DNA from: Cristatella mucedo
Taxonomy: Eukaryota > Bryozoa > Phylactolaemata > Cristatellidae
Direction: 5' to 3'
DNA: 64,000 nucleotides
NCBI GenBank assembly: GCA_009760855.2
Contig: WPIO01000009.1
Coordinates: 1,544,501-1,608,500 of the forward strand
Shown in pieces: positions 23,281 to 34,275 of the stretch (position 1 is the first letter of the stretch; each line of letters begins with the position of its first letter). The notes under the pieces are model-generated. The model worked only from the letters and a program-made list of their open reading frames with translations, had not been told where the DNA came from and did not search any database. A program made the translations under genes and the position numbers.

Positions 23281-23760
23281 TTATTAGGGCTTCTTGAAGA
23301 AAGTTATTTTCGTGCTACCTAACGGTTTGCCAATAAACTGTGGTTCTTAATGTGCCTTCTTAAACCAATAATTTTGCCCTGCTCAACGATGTATATCGGC
23401 TTCTTTTGGAGAAATGTATTGTTCAAGGCTGTAACGCATTTTCAATTGTCACATTCGCACAAGTGCATCTACTTTATGTGTTCATACTTAAGATTTGAGC
23501 ACTTTTTAATCAATGCTTAGTATTTTCCAGTTTGGCATGAGATGGCTACATACTTATAATTTAACCTAGCTTTATTTCGTTCATTGTTAACGGAGACTGC
23601 TAAGCTGCACGTCGGCACACAAGAGAGCAGATGGCATTGTATTTTTCAGATCTCGAGCGTCGCTGCATGGAGCTGAATGCAAATGTAGCTACCCGCTCTG
23701 GCACTGGCATGACCTCTCACACGTGGCAGCGGAAGGAGATCAGAAGCTGGAGCAGCCGCC

Positions 23761-23825
23761 GCAGTTCGCGTGCGCAGAGCATTCGCTGGCAGGCTGCCAG
23801 CGATTGCTCTGTGCACGCGCACTGC
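23761..23825. repeat. 65-nt near-perfect palindrome
   Basis: The left arm 23761-23792 and right arm 23794-23825 are inverse complements over 32 positions with only 3 mismatches and a single central G. The centre reads GCTGGCAGGCTGCCAGC. The overlapping frames on both strands at 23631-23959 are explained partly by this symmetry. It lies in a GC-richer patch of about 300 bp. Confidence 0.85.
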
Positions 23826-23959
23826 TTTTGGAATGCAGAAAGGTGCCAAGTGGCGCCCACGGACGTCTGGTTGCATCCAGGTGTATTTTGAAATGACTTT
23901 TCCAGCACCCAGCAACAGTGTGACAAACTGTGGTTTGTTTTATTAGAGTCTGCATACAT

Positions 23960-24225
23960 TCCGAATGCCTGAATTCTCTAGTTTCCAGATAGGTGTATCC
24001 ACTGGATCGATCTTATTACGTCTGCTGGCAGCCGTCATGTGAGCTTTGGTAGCCGAAGCCACCGACAGTGGAATCTACCTTTTGAAAACAATACATCTCT
24101 GACAGTTACCGTTATAATAGTGAGCACTTGTCAGCTGCTGTAGGCTACGCTATATTAAGATATAAGCTGTGCTCGCAATCAGTGTTTAGTATGAGCACTC
24201 ACAAAAAATACGGTGGAGCCCAGTT
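23960..24225. other. No gene seen
   Basis: Unassigned sequence. Confidence 0.4.
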
Positions 24226-24229
24226 AATA

Positions 24230-24400
24230 CGGTAGGTATTAGCCAAGGAATACTGTGCTCGTGCTTCACGAATCATGCCATGTATTCGAGTCCTCCAATT
24301 AACCACTCTTTGTTGCCTACTACATTGAGGTGATGATATCCGTCAGAGAGAATGCGCATAGCAGCTGGTAGTTGTGCCCACTCTTGTGAGACTTACCTCC
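24230..24400 (+). repeat. SINE copy, degraded
   Basis: GTGCTCGTGCTTCACGAATC, then the B-box-like TGTATTCGAGTCCTCC, then TTGCCTACTAC and GAGGTGATGATATCCG follow the order of the SINE at 28615-28780. Confidence 0.55.
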
Positions 24401-24900
24401 CATAGCAGGGCATTGTATTGATACGATTGGCCAGCTGACTTGCACTAGCAACTAGGCTGACATTAGCCATGTTTTCATGTAACCGTTGCAGTTACGTTGA
24501 GCTTCTGATGACCTGTAAGAGTCAAGGTCACGTTTTTCATCTGTCACCAGCCAAGCATGGCTATTTTGATAAATTTAGAGATTCCATAGTATGAGCTCAA
24601 TAGTTTGTTCAATCAGGGACCAGGTAAGAGACCCCTGTGCTATAAACGAAGCATGATTACACCGAGAACAAACAATAGTAGAACTTTGTGGCATGCTGTT
24701 TGTAGCGGTATTATGAGAATATTGCCTATCTACAGAGACGTTATAGCTAACTTACGGCGTTAAAACGATGGTTGAGTTTTTCTGCTTTCATTGTTTTACT
24801 ATGCATGGTTTTGGCGCCGGACTCCAGTGATCTCCGCACACGGACGTCCTTTCCTGCACTAGTAAAAGGTAAGACATGTCCTTCCTTTGCCTTAGGAGAG
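24401..24900. other. No gene seen
   Basis: Unassigned sequence. Confidence 0.4.
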
Positions 24901-24904
24901 CTAG

Positions 24905-25235
24905 ATGTAATGTAATGTATAATGTAATGTATCTCCGTCAGTAACTCCACAAAGTCATAAAGACCATGTGGGTGCTATGCAGGAGAGTTTTGTATAGCGC
25001 ACTCACAGCCTAAGCGGCTTTCGGTACGCATTCGGTAGCCAACAGACTTCGTCTCACGCAACAAAGAGAAAGTGGGATGCATAGCAGAGTTAAGAGAGCA
25101 GTTGAGGTAGTGAGTAGCATAGAAGTAGCAGTTCAGGACCTTTGAAAAAGATGTGCCATAGTCGGCAGTTGGAGAGTAGATGTCGTTGCGTAAGAATTAT
25201 GGAAGCGAGTTCCACAGTCTAGATGGAAGCCATTG
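24905..25235 (-). mobile_element. LINE family B, 3' end fragment
   Basis: A pentanucleotide tail (TGTAATGTAATG-type units at 24906-24930) is followed by the family B 3' sequence with AGCGGCTTTCGGTACGCATT. It is cut off after the block TGGAAGCGAGTTCCACAGTC. Confidence 0.88.
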
Positions 25236-26435
25236 CCTCGGCTGAGGCCACTTTGGCTCCATTTGCACCGTTATGGTGGGTTTTCGGCTCAGCTGCATTT
25301 AGTATTTACTACTTGGTAGTGACATTCCTCGTATTTCCCTGCCAAATACGACCAAAATCAATGTGGCACTTAATAACGTTAGGCTGTTCAAGTCCCAACG
25401 CTTGTCCCACTCCAGTGCATCTGGTTAGGTAATTGGGTAATTAATTGATGCGAGCAATTAGAATCGAAGGAAACGGTCACTTTCGTAAGTCTCTTTATTT
25501 CAAAGTAAGTATGCTCTTGCTCCGAATTTCGTCACATTAGATCTTCGGTAAGTTCCCTACAGATAATAGGTTTTCAAATGTTCAGTGACTACCATATGTT
25601 TCCGAAATTCATCTTTGATTTGGCTGAATTATTTTGTGGTTACGCATGTTTTCCGCGACATTGTCAACATCATCAAGGCATGTGACGAGTGCATAATGAA
25701 CGTGACCGCTTTTGAAAAATGGTCACCTTGATTGCCCAAACTTGGTTGGTTTCTTGCAGCTCCGTGAGACATCACTATTCACTTCTGCATGAGTGCACGA
25801 ATATAATCTGTCTCAGATACAATACGACAGTATGCTCTAGTCTTTCTCGGTTAGGGTAAACAGTGTTGCCTAGACGTACAAGCAGCAGTAATTGTACTGA
25901 CCTGACTCTATTACAGATCCATATGCGGTTGCCTTCAAGAAGCTGGAGAGCTCCTTGTCCGATCGGAACTGGCCACCTAGATGGTCAAAGCAATGCATCA
26001 TGAAAGGGAGTGTCGGAAAAACCGACTAGACAGAATGGCAAAGATCATCTGCGATTCCCAGTACCAACACTCGCGGCCAGCCAGAGTAAGTTGAGCAGAA
26101 TGAGGCGCTAAAAGGAACCAGTGATAAAGTGAATTGAAGTATGCCTTGCCCATTAACTAACCCCATGCCCGGCCAGATCCAGTTAGGCTAGGTTGCACGA
26201 TTTTATGTATTTTTAATGACAAAAAGACAGATTTCAATATATTTTATGTGCATACGTGTTAGTTTGAATACTAGGCAGTATGGTTTGCATTATTAAATTA
26301 ACAGCCACATTTCAGGTGACCTATGGCATAGATAATTTTTTTTAGGCAGGTATCATTTAAAGGAAACTCAACAAAATAAATAGAATAGCACATGTTTCTA
26401 GAATCATCAGAGGAGTTGCATCAATAACTTTCCAA
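25236..26435. other. No gene seen
   Basis: Unassigned sequence without open frames above background. Confidence 0.4.
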
Positions 26436-26439
26436 TAAA

Positions 26440-26600
26440 AAGAATGCATCTGTATAGAGCCCTCAGAAAACCTAATCTCTTATTGGGTACTTTACCTAAC
26501 CAAATCTCTCCAGATGCTTTACACGTACCTGAAAGGAAGTAGCATGATTTGTGGTAATATATACAATGTCAACCGGCATCTATAAGTAAAACTCAATAAA
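26440..26600 (-). mobile_element. LINE family A-like 3' relic
   Basis: GCATCTGTATAGAGCCCTCA, then ACCTAATCTCTTATTGGGTA, keeps the order of the family A 3' motif (GATAAAGCGCCCTCAGA...TCTCTTTCTAGG) in degraded form. Confidence 0.5.
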
Positions 26601-27510
26601 GAGTATGCACTAAATTACTTACATTTCAACTTTGCAAATAGTAAAATGGTAAGCTAGTAAACAATTAATTGGTGAAGATTTAGCTTGTAATTTTAATTTA
26701 TATAGAAATTCATGAACAAGCGTAAATAGCCGACTGTAATAAATAGCACAAGCTTAGAAGATTACGCTTATTTAGTTTTGTATGCATGCCAAGTAGCAGA
26801 CTGCGCTTACTTGGAGAGAACCGCAAGATAAATCATCAATTTAATTACTTGACCGTTTTTACAGTTTTCTTATAATAAAATCCCAGTAATTACAATTTTT
26901 AAAAATTTTTCAAGATGTGGTTGGTAAGCCAACCAAAATCTTATATCGACAATCAACTTACCCACAAAAACTCTGAATTTATTTGGACTTCTGGCAAATT
27001 TGCTATGAAATTTACCAAAGGTTACGTCTGTAACTCCCCCAGTGAGGCGCAGCAGATAGTGCTTCTTACGGTAGGTTTATCAAAAATGCCTTGTTACAAC
27101 AATTCTCGCCCGACTTGAAAAAATCTCCTTCGAGCATCGTTTCAACTCCAATTTATTATCATTCACTTCTAGATTCCTTTATCTTCCCGCTACAGACTAC
27201 ATGTGGGAAATACCAAATAAATCAGGCTACTAATCACACCAAATCACTCCTATAGAATTCTTATTTGGCATTGCAGTGTTGCTACCTGCTCTGCCCAGCC
27301 ATTTCTCTCACCGTCATAATTGGCTTTTGCAATCTTGCGTGCTGACAACGTCTATGATGTCACTGAAAATTGGCATGCTTCCTTTCACTATACCCAAAGT
27401 CTCTATAAATTGTATCTTACAGCATTATTTAGTTGCGGGCTTATTATTACTGATAGTTTAGTGATGACTTGGCATATCATTCTCCATGAAGTAGTTACTC
27501 CTGGACAATT
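26601..27510. other. No gene seen
   Basis: A/T-rich sequence; short open frames at 26915-27118 and 27276-27553 resemble nothing I know. Confidence 0.4.
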
Positions 27511-27514
27511 ATCG

Positions 27515-27605
27515 CTTAGAGAAGCTCGTTTGGTACAGTGGTTAAGGGGCTAGCCCCTTCCGAGGTTTGGTCGAGGTCGTGGCCTATGTTAAGTGCCTGA
27601 ATAGA
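27515..27605 (+). repeat. tRNA-like fragment
   Basis: TTTGGTACAGTGGTTAAGGG resembles a tRNA A box and D arm. A weak B-box-like GGTTTGGTCGAGG follows 30 bp later. It is probably the head of a tRNA-derived SINE rather than a functional tRNA, because no acceptor stem pairs. Confidence 0.4.
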
Positions 27606-27884
27606 GATTAAGTTCTCTTAGAGCAAAGAACAAATTAATTAAATGTTACTGCTCTTATTATCGCATGAAATTAGCTGTTACCGAGACAATACTCGGAAAT
27701 ATCATTTACCAGCCAATTAGCTTTAAATTAGAGGTCTAGAGTAAAGAGCACTCACATGTTGTCGAACCACGGTGCCTTTAAGTAAGAGTGCAACTTCACA
27801 CGCTCTAATAAGAAATTCAAGGTTTGTTGTGAATGATAGGTTCCTTTCATCACTATGTATACATCTTTATATTCAGTGTACTCA

Positions 27885-27885
<1 letters not shown>

Positions 27886-27937
<52 letters not shown>

Positions 27938-27960
27938 GTGTATATATATATATATATATA
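27886..27960. repeat. (TA)n microsatellite
   Basis: TA dinucleotide run interrupted once by CATGTG, directly joined to the octamer repeat that follows. Confidence 0.95.
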
Positions 27961-28316
27961 TGTGTGCGTGTGTGCGTGTGTGCGTGTGTGCGTGTGTGCG
28001 TGTGTGCGTGTGTGCGTGTGTGCGTGTGTGCGTGTGTGCGTGTGTGCGTGTGTGCGTGTGTGCGTGTGTGCGTGTGTGCGTGTGTGCGTGTGTGCGTGTG
28101 TGCGTGTGTGTGTGTGTGCGTGTGTGCGTGTGTGCGTGTGTGCGTGTGTGCGTGTGTGCGTGTGTGCGTGTGTGCGTGTGTGCGTGTGTGCGTGTGTGCG
28201 TGTGTGCGTGTGTGCGTGTGTGCGTGTGTGCGTGTGTGCGTGTGTGCGTGTGTGCGTGTGTGCGTGTGTGCGTGTGTGCGTGTGTGCGTGTGTGCGTGTG
28301 TGCGTGTGTGCGTGTA
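27961..28316. repeat. TGTGTGCG octamer tandem repeat, about 44 units
   Basis: About 356 bp of almost perfect 8-bp units, with a single interruption by extra TG units near 28103-28112. The three long open frames crossing it (Cys/Val/Arg repeats) are artefacts of the repeat. The near identity of the units implies recent expansion. Confidence 0.97.
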
Positions 28317-28612
28317 AGTATATTATGACTAATAAATGCTGTGAAAGCTAACTGGGGAATATAAGCTTCGGACCAATATCCAAAATGTTGAAGACTTTAT
28401 GAGACACGACGGAGGCATTATCGCCAGAGCAAGCCTGTATCCTGTGTTAATGGAACACTAAAAAACAGCTGTAGATCTACATATCGTATTGCTTCTAGTT
28501 TTCCTACAATGGTTTGATATACTTAAAGAATGCCTACATGAAGCTAAATTTTTAACTTGCCATAGCCATCATATAGCTTTCTGGCCAACGCATATCGAGT
28601 CTTCTTGCAGAA
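28317..28612. other. No gene seen
   Basis: Unassigned sequence. Confidence 0.4.
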
Positions 28613-28614
28613 AT

Positions 28615-28785
28615 GACTTATCCAGCCCATGAGGTATGGCGCTCGTTCTTCACGATCAAGGTTGTGGGTTTTGAATCGGCAGAGAGGTGATCCTTTATTG
28701 CCAACTGCAAGCGGTGGTGACAGCCGATAAGGCTCTTCTGCCGCTATAAATATGAGGCTACCACATCGACTTTCAAACTTTTGTA
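28615..28785 (+). repeat. tRNA-derived SINE copy
   Basis: GGTATGGCGCTCGTTCTTCA then GTTGTGGGTTTTGAATCGGC (A- and B-box region), then the well kept body ATTGCCAACTGCAAGCGGTG and GATAAGGCTCTTCTGCCGCT, then the tail ATGAGGCTACCACATCGAC. It is one of the two best copies. Confidence 0.78.
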
Positions 28786-28979
28786 CATTTATCGGACCAT
28801 ATTAGCATCAATTGCCCGCTTTGTAATCCTTCCTTCCGAGTTTTTCTTTCTGCAAGCAACGACTTTCTCATCAAAGTCATTTAATGAGGTAGCTAGAAAT
28901 AGGAAGCAAGATATCGCACTCTTCCTTTTTCAGGTTTTTTCATAGCAACATTCAGCGAAATCTCTAGTAAGTACCATGC

Positions 28980-29450
28980 AATAAACATTGCATTCGTAAG
29001 AGTTTATAGCTGTCAGATACAAATCTGCAAGGTTTATTTAGGTGCTGGGAAAGCTATAAGGACTATTCAGATATTTACTGAGTGTAAAAGAAGTAAATTG
29101 CAGATTGTGGCAGAAGGAGGAAGATAATTCCAGACTATGTGTGTATACGAACTAAAGATCCGTATAGCAAAAGATTGCAATAAAGTTAGAGTAATCGAGG
29201 CAACAAGAAGCACGAAAGCGGGCTATTAGAGAAAGCACTGTGAACGAGCGAGGAGGTCGGAAAAGTATGCTTGTGTGCGGAAATGAAGCGAAATATAATA
29301 GAGAAAGAGAGATAGAAATGGGAGAGGGAATATTGAAGTAGATTCGATACTTATTGGGAGAGAGTGGTATTAATGAGCCAAAAATGGTTTGATGTGGCAG
29401 GTGCGAGCTCGACTTGATGACAGCAAACCAGACGACTATTGTCCCAGCTG
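28980..29450 (-). mobile_element. L2/CR1-group LINE fragment of a third type
   Basis: Minus-strand translation with stops gives SSRARTCHIKPFLAH, ISIESTSIF, FAIRIFSSY and LELSSSFCHNLQFTSF. This is the order CHI(T/K)P...F..RTFSSYAP.LWNSLP...L.SFK seen at the C-terminus of this LINE group. It is more diverged than families A and B. Confidence 0.65.
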
Positions 29451-30365
29451 AAGGAAATTGACGGACTCGAGTATGGAATAAAGGGAATACCTGTAATAGG
29501 GAAACTGCTGCCTTTGCATATGAACGCGTTTGGTCATAAAACCTCAGGAGAATGAGCTCTTAGCATACCCTGCTGCTGTAATAGCATGTTCATATCAGAG
29601 GTTGATCATTTTAGACATTCATTATTTCACTGTGATCGTTTAATGGCAGCTGAATGAGGGAGTTGTTTGAAAAAAACACCTTGTCAACCAGCTGGATGAT
29701 TTAAAGATCGTCCTTAATTACCTACATTAACTGCCAGCTGGGATAATGATTTTGGCAATATTTCATAAAATTCGTTTGATTCTGGTGTATGCATGGCATT
29801 GAATATTACAGCCTGTGTGAAATATGTTTATTGGATTGTGCTTGCATTATTCACCCTTTCAACGACGGCTGCTTTTTCATGTATGCTTTATGTTTACTCA
29901 AGTTATTCTGTACTTTGAATCGTGAATGACTTCCAAGCGAGTAGTCTCAATTTAGCTTACTACTTTCCTAAATGCAGGATAAATTTAATAGTTGTGTCAT
30001 TTAAAATTTAGTCACCATTCATTGTTCCTGTTCTACCGTATCAAGCTTGTCAGCTAATTACAGGGTGATGTGATTACTGCTTATAAGAAGTTGCTAATGG
30101 CAATTACATTTTCTTTTGGTTTTATATAATTCTATTTTTGTAAAGCAAAACATTCTATTCATTTTGAGACTCTATCTGAAAAAAGCCAGTTTTAGAGTGA
30201 CTTACTTTTGAATTCTGAATACAACTTGTAGTATTTCATTGCTAAGCATGTATTACCGAACCACAGTTAGCTGAATAAAGGAACTCTTGAGCTTGTTGAC
30301 GGTCCTTCAAACGACTGGTCCCATGTATGAATAAGACTTTGAGCACCTCGATCGAGGCACCACGG
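29451..30365. other. No gene seen
   Basis: A/T-rich sequence with no recognised content. Confidence 0.4.
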
Positions 30366-30369
30366 GTCA

Positions 30370-30607
30370 ACGGGTCTCGTTCTGTAGCTCCACAAAGCCA
30401 CAGAGATTATGTAGGTATTAATAAGGAAGATTCTTGAATAGCTCACTCAAAACATAAGCGGCTTTCGGTGACCATAAGTTAGCCAACCTACTTTATTTGA
30501 CCAAATAAAGAGAAAGAGAAAAGCATGGATTAATCAGAAGAGCAGTTGAAGTAGTCAGTAGCGTGGCAGTAGCAGCTTTGGATGGCTGGAAAGGATGTGC
30601 CATAGTC

Positions 30608-30678
<71 letters not shown>

Positions 30679-31070
30679 GATGTCGTAGCATAAAAATTGT
30701 GGAAGTGAGCTCCTCAGTCTAGCACTATCAGAGCAAAAGCTTCTGTCGCCCGTAATCTTTCAGCAAAGGAATGAAACAGCTAATTTATTGTTCTCATTGG
30801 TCGTGGAGTTACGAGGAGGCAGAAACTGGTACAGCAGTTCAGCTATATATGAAGTAACTAAGCCGTGGCCGGTTTTGTGGGTCAGCTTAAGAACTAAACT
30901 GCATACCCATTGATCGACCGTCACTCATCAAAGCTCTTTAAGCAAAGGAGACACACGGTCAAACCTCTGGGATTTACAAACTAGCTGTGTAGCCCACTCA
31001 TCTACAATTGCAGTGGCCTAGTGGCTTTTTTCTGCAGCCCAGCCAACAATTATTTGCAATAATCGCGCCA
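30370..31070 (-). mobile_element. LINE family B fragment with GA expansion
   Basis: Family B 3' sequence (AAGCGGCTTTCGGTGACCAT, AATAAAGAGAAAGAG) is followed by a (GA)n microsatellite at 30607-30675 that has expanded within the element at the position where other copies read GGCAGTTGGAGAGTAG. The C-terminal coding region continues to about 31070. Confidence 0.85.
30607..30675. repeat. (GA)n microsatellite
   Basis: About 34 GA units inside LINE family B. Confidence 0.97.
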
Positions 31071-31099
31071 AACAGGTCAAGGACGTTAGCTGTATGTTT

Positions 31100-31705
31100 T
31101 GCTTGCCACTTCGGAACAAGATATAAGTCCAGATTACAGCTGGTACTAAACCCTGCGGCTAGCCTTGTCTGTCGTGAGTGTCTCAGGTGCCACATCACAT
31201 AACTTCTCGTTGACCTGCACTGGCAACCAGTCAAGCAATGCATCGAATTCAAGGTTCTATCGCTCATTCTTAGGCACTAACATTTAGGAAACTAACTATT
31301 TACCTATACCTGGTACAAAACCCAAATCCTGTGGAGACCATGCATTTAGCTTGTATGCTCCCAAAAGCCTGGAACTCACTTACGACTTCCATCAGATTTC
31401 ATAAGAGACATTTGAGAAGAAATCTTTAACTCACCTATTAATAACAGAATTTAGTGGGTCCCTGTGATTCGTCCTATATGTGGTAATGCGTGCCGACACT
31501 CACTGTCCATGCTGCCACTAACCACACTTGCATGCTGACCCTGTGCAGGTCACCCCTAACCATATAATTTACGCTGTTTATCAGACATTTTACAACTCAC
31601 CATTCGATCAAGTTTCCTGTCCAGAAAATTTAAAGTGCCGAAACGAGAATAAGTTCTCTGTGAGTGCTTTACCGAGTGTATTATTATTATTATATTGTTA
31701 TTATC
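31100..31705 (+). mobile_element. LINE family A fragment, plus strand
   Basis: Plus-strand translation shows LVLNPAASLVCRECLRCHIT, then DLHWQPVKQ and GPCI(Q/S)LYAPKSLELT in shifted frames. It continues into the family A 3' untranslated region and an (ATT)n tail at about 31679-31700. Its 5' end abuts the 5' end of the family B fragment on the opposite strand. Confidence 0.85.
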
Positions 31706-32260
31706 GTAGATAGCGATCAGACGTTATAGCTTCCTGTGCAAGCAGTCTTCTTGACGAAGCTTTCAACATATAGGCAGCAGTCGGAGACTGCAGCTAAATT
31801 GCGTGCGTATAGAGATGTTCTCAAAACAAAGCATCTCCTATTAGAAGAGCCGAGTCTTTTTGTCCAGCCACACGCTTGGGCTGTGCTACAAGTGGCAGTC
31901 CCGTTTCGTTTCCGTTTATTTTAAGGATCAAATGCCCAGCTGCTAACGAGCCATGATAATTGCATGAAGCAGCATTTTATTTCATAGCCTGGAGTGTATT
32001 GCAAGTCCAGATTACAGCTGATTAGTCTCAGCTAGGCATTGCCAGTCTGCTAGTGTGCAACATTCTTATGTCACGAATTTATGCTTAGCATATCATTGAC
32101 AGAATAGTGCGAAAACGTATCGATCAAAGGTTATCAAAATACTACGAGGCTTTAAGGGATGGCACACAGCAAATAAAACTAGTTAAAATCTATAAGATTC
32201 ACTGAAGTACTCACTTATGTTCACGCGACCAGTCGTTCAAATGCTCTAGCTAAGCTGCTT
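31706..32260. other. No gene seen
   Basis: Unassigned sequence. Confidence 0.4.
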
Positions 32261-32264
32261 GAAC

Positions 32265-32375
32265 ATCCTCATTTATGTAGTGCCAGAATAGTCTTGACGG
32301 TGATAACCACTGCTTGCAATGGAAAATAGAGGATCGCCTACTACATGACTCACTCCAAACCACCACATAGGTATT
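32265..32375 (-). repeat. SINE body, minus strand
   Basis: The minus strand reads GTAGGCGATCC, then CCATTGCAAGCAGTGGTTAT and CACC. This is the order of the SINE body (ATTGCCACTTCAAGCGGTGG-type). The head is degraded. Confidence 0.5.
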
Positions 32376-33070
32376 AAAGAGTGTGCAACTTCAGCAAGAT
32401 CGTATGATTATACGATCTTTATATATGGTAATACTGGAGCAATATATATGCATGATTTTCATCATAACTGTACAGAAGGCTAAATCGCATGTCGCTTTCC
32501 AAATATGTGCACCAGCGTTGATCCTCGGTACCCTTAAATGGACGTTCCGCCATGGGCCATAATGATGCCACCAATTTTTGTCTCGCTTGGTATTTTCTAT
32601 AGCCGGTCCTCCTAGCACTAATTGGAGAGGCGCCAACTGAGTTGCCGGATGAAATTCAATTACAAGTCTCAGGGCTATCAGCTTTCTTGGCACTGGTCGT
32701 GACGAGCCATTCCCACGAGTTTCCCATGTCTCGTTGCACTTACTTGGCTCGCTGATTGCTTGCTTAGTCGTGCTTCAGTGTTCACTGCTCTTCATTAGAA
32801 TGTGATCAACTTAACGCCAGATCCATTGGAGAAATCTCCGGTTTAAAATTGACCCGTTGGGCTGTGACTTTGGAAACATGCCGCACCTTACATTTTGAAA
32901 CAAAGCTTCATTCACTGACCTTTACACAAAATAGCTTTAACAGGCTTGTAACGCGGCAAAAGATGGAGTATCCTTTTCGGCTAGTCCCAATTTTTAAAGA
33001 TTATTTTGCATATACATGCATAGCAAACTCAATGGCTGCAAGCCAATACCTAAATGCAGAGTAAACTCTG
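32376..33070. other. No gene seen
   Basis: A 100-codon minus frame at 32391-32693 resembles nothing known and is probably chance. Confidence 0.4.
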
Positions 33071-33071
33071 T

Positions 33072-33251
<180 letters not shown>

Positions 33252-33255
<4 letters not shown>

Positions 33256-33625
33256 GACCTATGACCTTAACGCCACTGTTTGTTCACCTATAGCAATAAA
33301 AGAAAATTTGGCTTCCAGGGTCCGTGGTTCTCGACTTACCACAAGCTTAAGCAACCCTGAACCATGAGGGCATCCAGACTGCAGACATTAATATTTAATG
33401 GGAAATTGGGTCGGCCGGGTTGCCCCAAAGCACAAACCTTGTTTAGTCTATTTAAAAATTCTGCATTTTCTACCCAGCAGCATGCATGTGCAACCAGCAC
33501 CGGAACAATAAAGGAGCTGAACATGATAAGCTAGGATAGCTTCGTTTTGCACATTTGATGCAAAATTTCTGCTACCGAAACTATGTTCACTTCATGAAGT
33601 TTAGCAGTATAGCCATCGTTTATGT
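33252..33625. other. No gene seen
   Basis: Unassigned sequence. Confidence 0.4.
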
Positions 33626-33629
33626 AAAC

Positions 33630-33850
33630 CCAAAACCTAGAACTCTAAATATTGACAACTAAATCCACAATCCTTAACCACTAGCCTTTAATCCTAAACT
33701 TGTTGTCCTAAACCTTGAATGCAAAATCCTAAACCCTAAACTCAAACACCAACCCCTAAACCTAACAAGCATACAAACCCTAAACTTTAAGCCATAAATC
33801 CTACACTTAAAACCAAACACCAGCAATCCTCAACATAAAAGATATCCTAA
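33630..33850. repeat. Degenerate CCTAAAC/CCCTAAA tract
   Basis: Variants of CCTAAAC, CCCTAAAC and CTTAAAC recur at irregular spacing over about 220 bp. This recalls the plant-type telomere unit CCCTAAA but is too degenerate and irregular to be telomeric DNA. Confidence 0.7.
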
Positions 33851-34139
33851 ACTGGTTTCCTAATCTAATTCAAAATAGACCACATTGAAATTCCTTCAAC
33901 GGTAGTTGTGTATAAATCAAAACGTTGGCTGTCTCAATGCATAGTTGAAGCCATATTAATTGACACACTATAACGAATAAGAACGCTCCGTAATTTTCAG
34001 TTGTACAGTCCATGAAGAAACTAAAAGGTCAAATTGTATGCATAGATCTTTGTTCCCGAGTATAAAACATTATTTCCGAACTGCTATGCTGAAAATTCTT
34101 TGACAACAGGTTCTGCAGCCTTATTTTTACAACCGCAAA

Positions 34140-34270
34140 CAAGCCGTGGTGGTTATAACATCTATTTGCAGTAGGCAGTGTATAATTGCTGGCGGAAGGA
34201 CTCGAGCCAACGATCTTGGACGGGAAGTGCTAATGCTTTACCAAAAGCTAAGAGCAGGCCTACCAGTAAG
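34140..34270 (-). repeat. tRNA-Lys-like SINE head
   Basis: Minus strand: TTAGCTTTTGGTAAAGCATT, then GTTGGCTCGAGTCCTTCCGC. These are A and B boxes with tRNA-like spacing (about 45 bp). The SINE-like body CTGCCTACTGCAAATAGATG follows. The similarity to a tRNA-Lys D arm is by eye; no full cloverleaf forms. Confidence 0.6.
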
Positions 34271-34275
34271 ACGTT

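Noticed and set aside
23631-23959. Overlapping frames on both strands
   Set aside because: Largely a consequence of GC content and the central palindrome; no recognisable protein.
27772-28351. Three long plus-strand frames of 157-181 codons rich in Cys, Val and Arg
   Set aside because: They are all translations of the TA and TGTGTGCG microsatellites in three frames.
33630-33850. Interstitial telomere array
   Set aside because: Units are too irregular and variable to be telomere-derived with confidence.
34188-34265. Possible functional tRNA-Lys gene on the minus strand
   Set aside because: A and B boxes are present but the acceptor and anticodon stems do not pair, and a SINE-like body follows.
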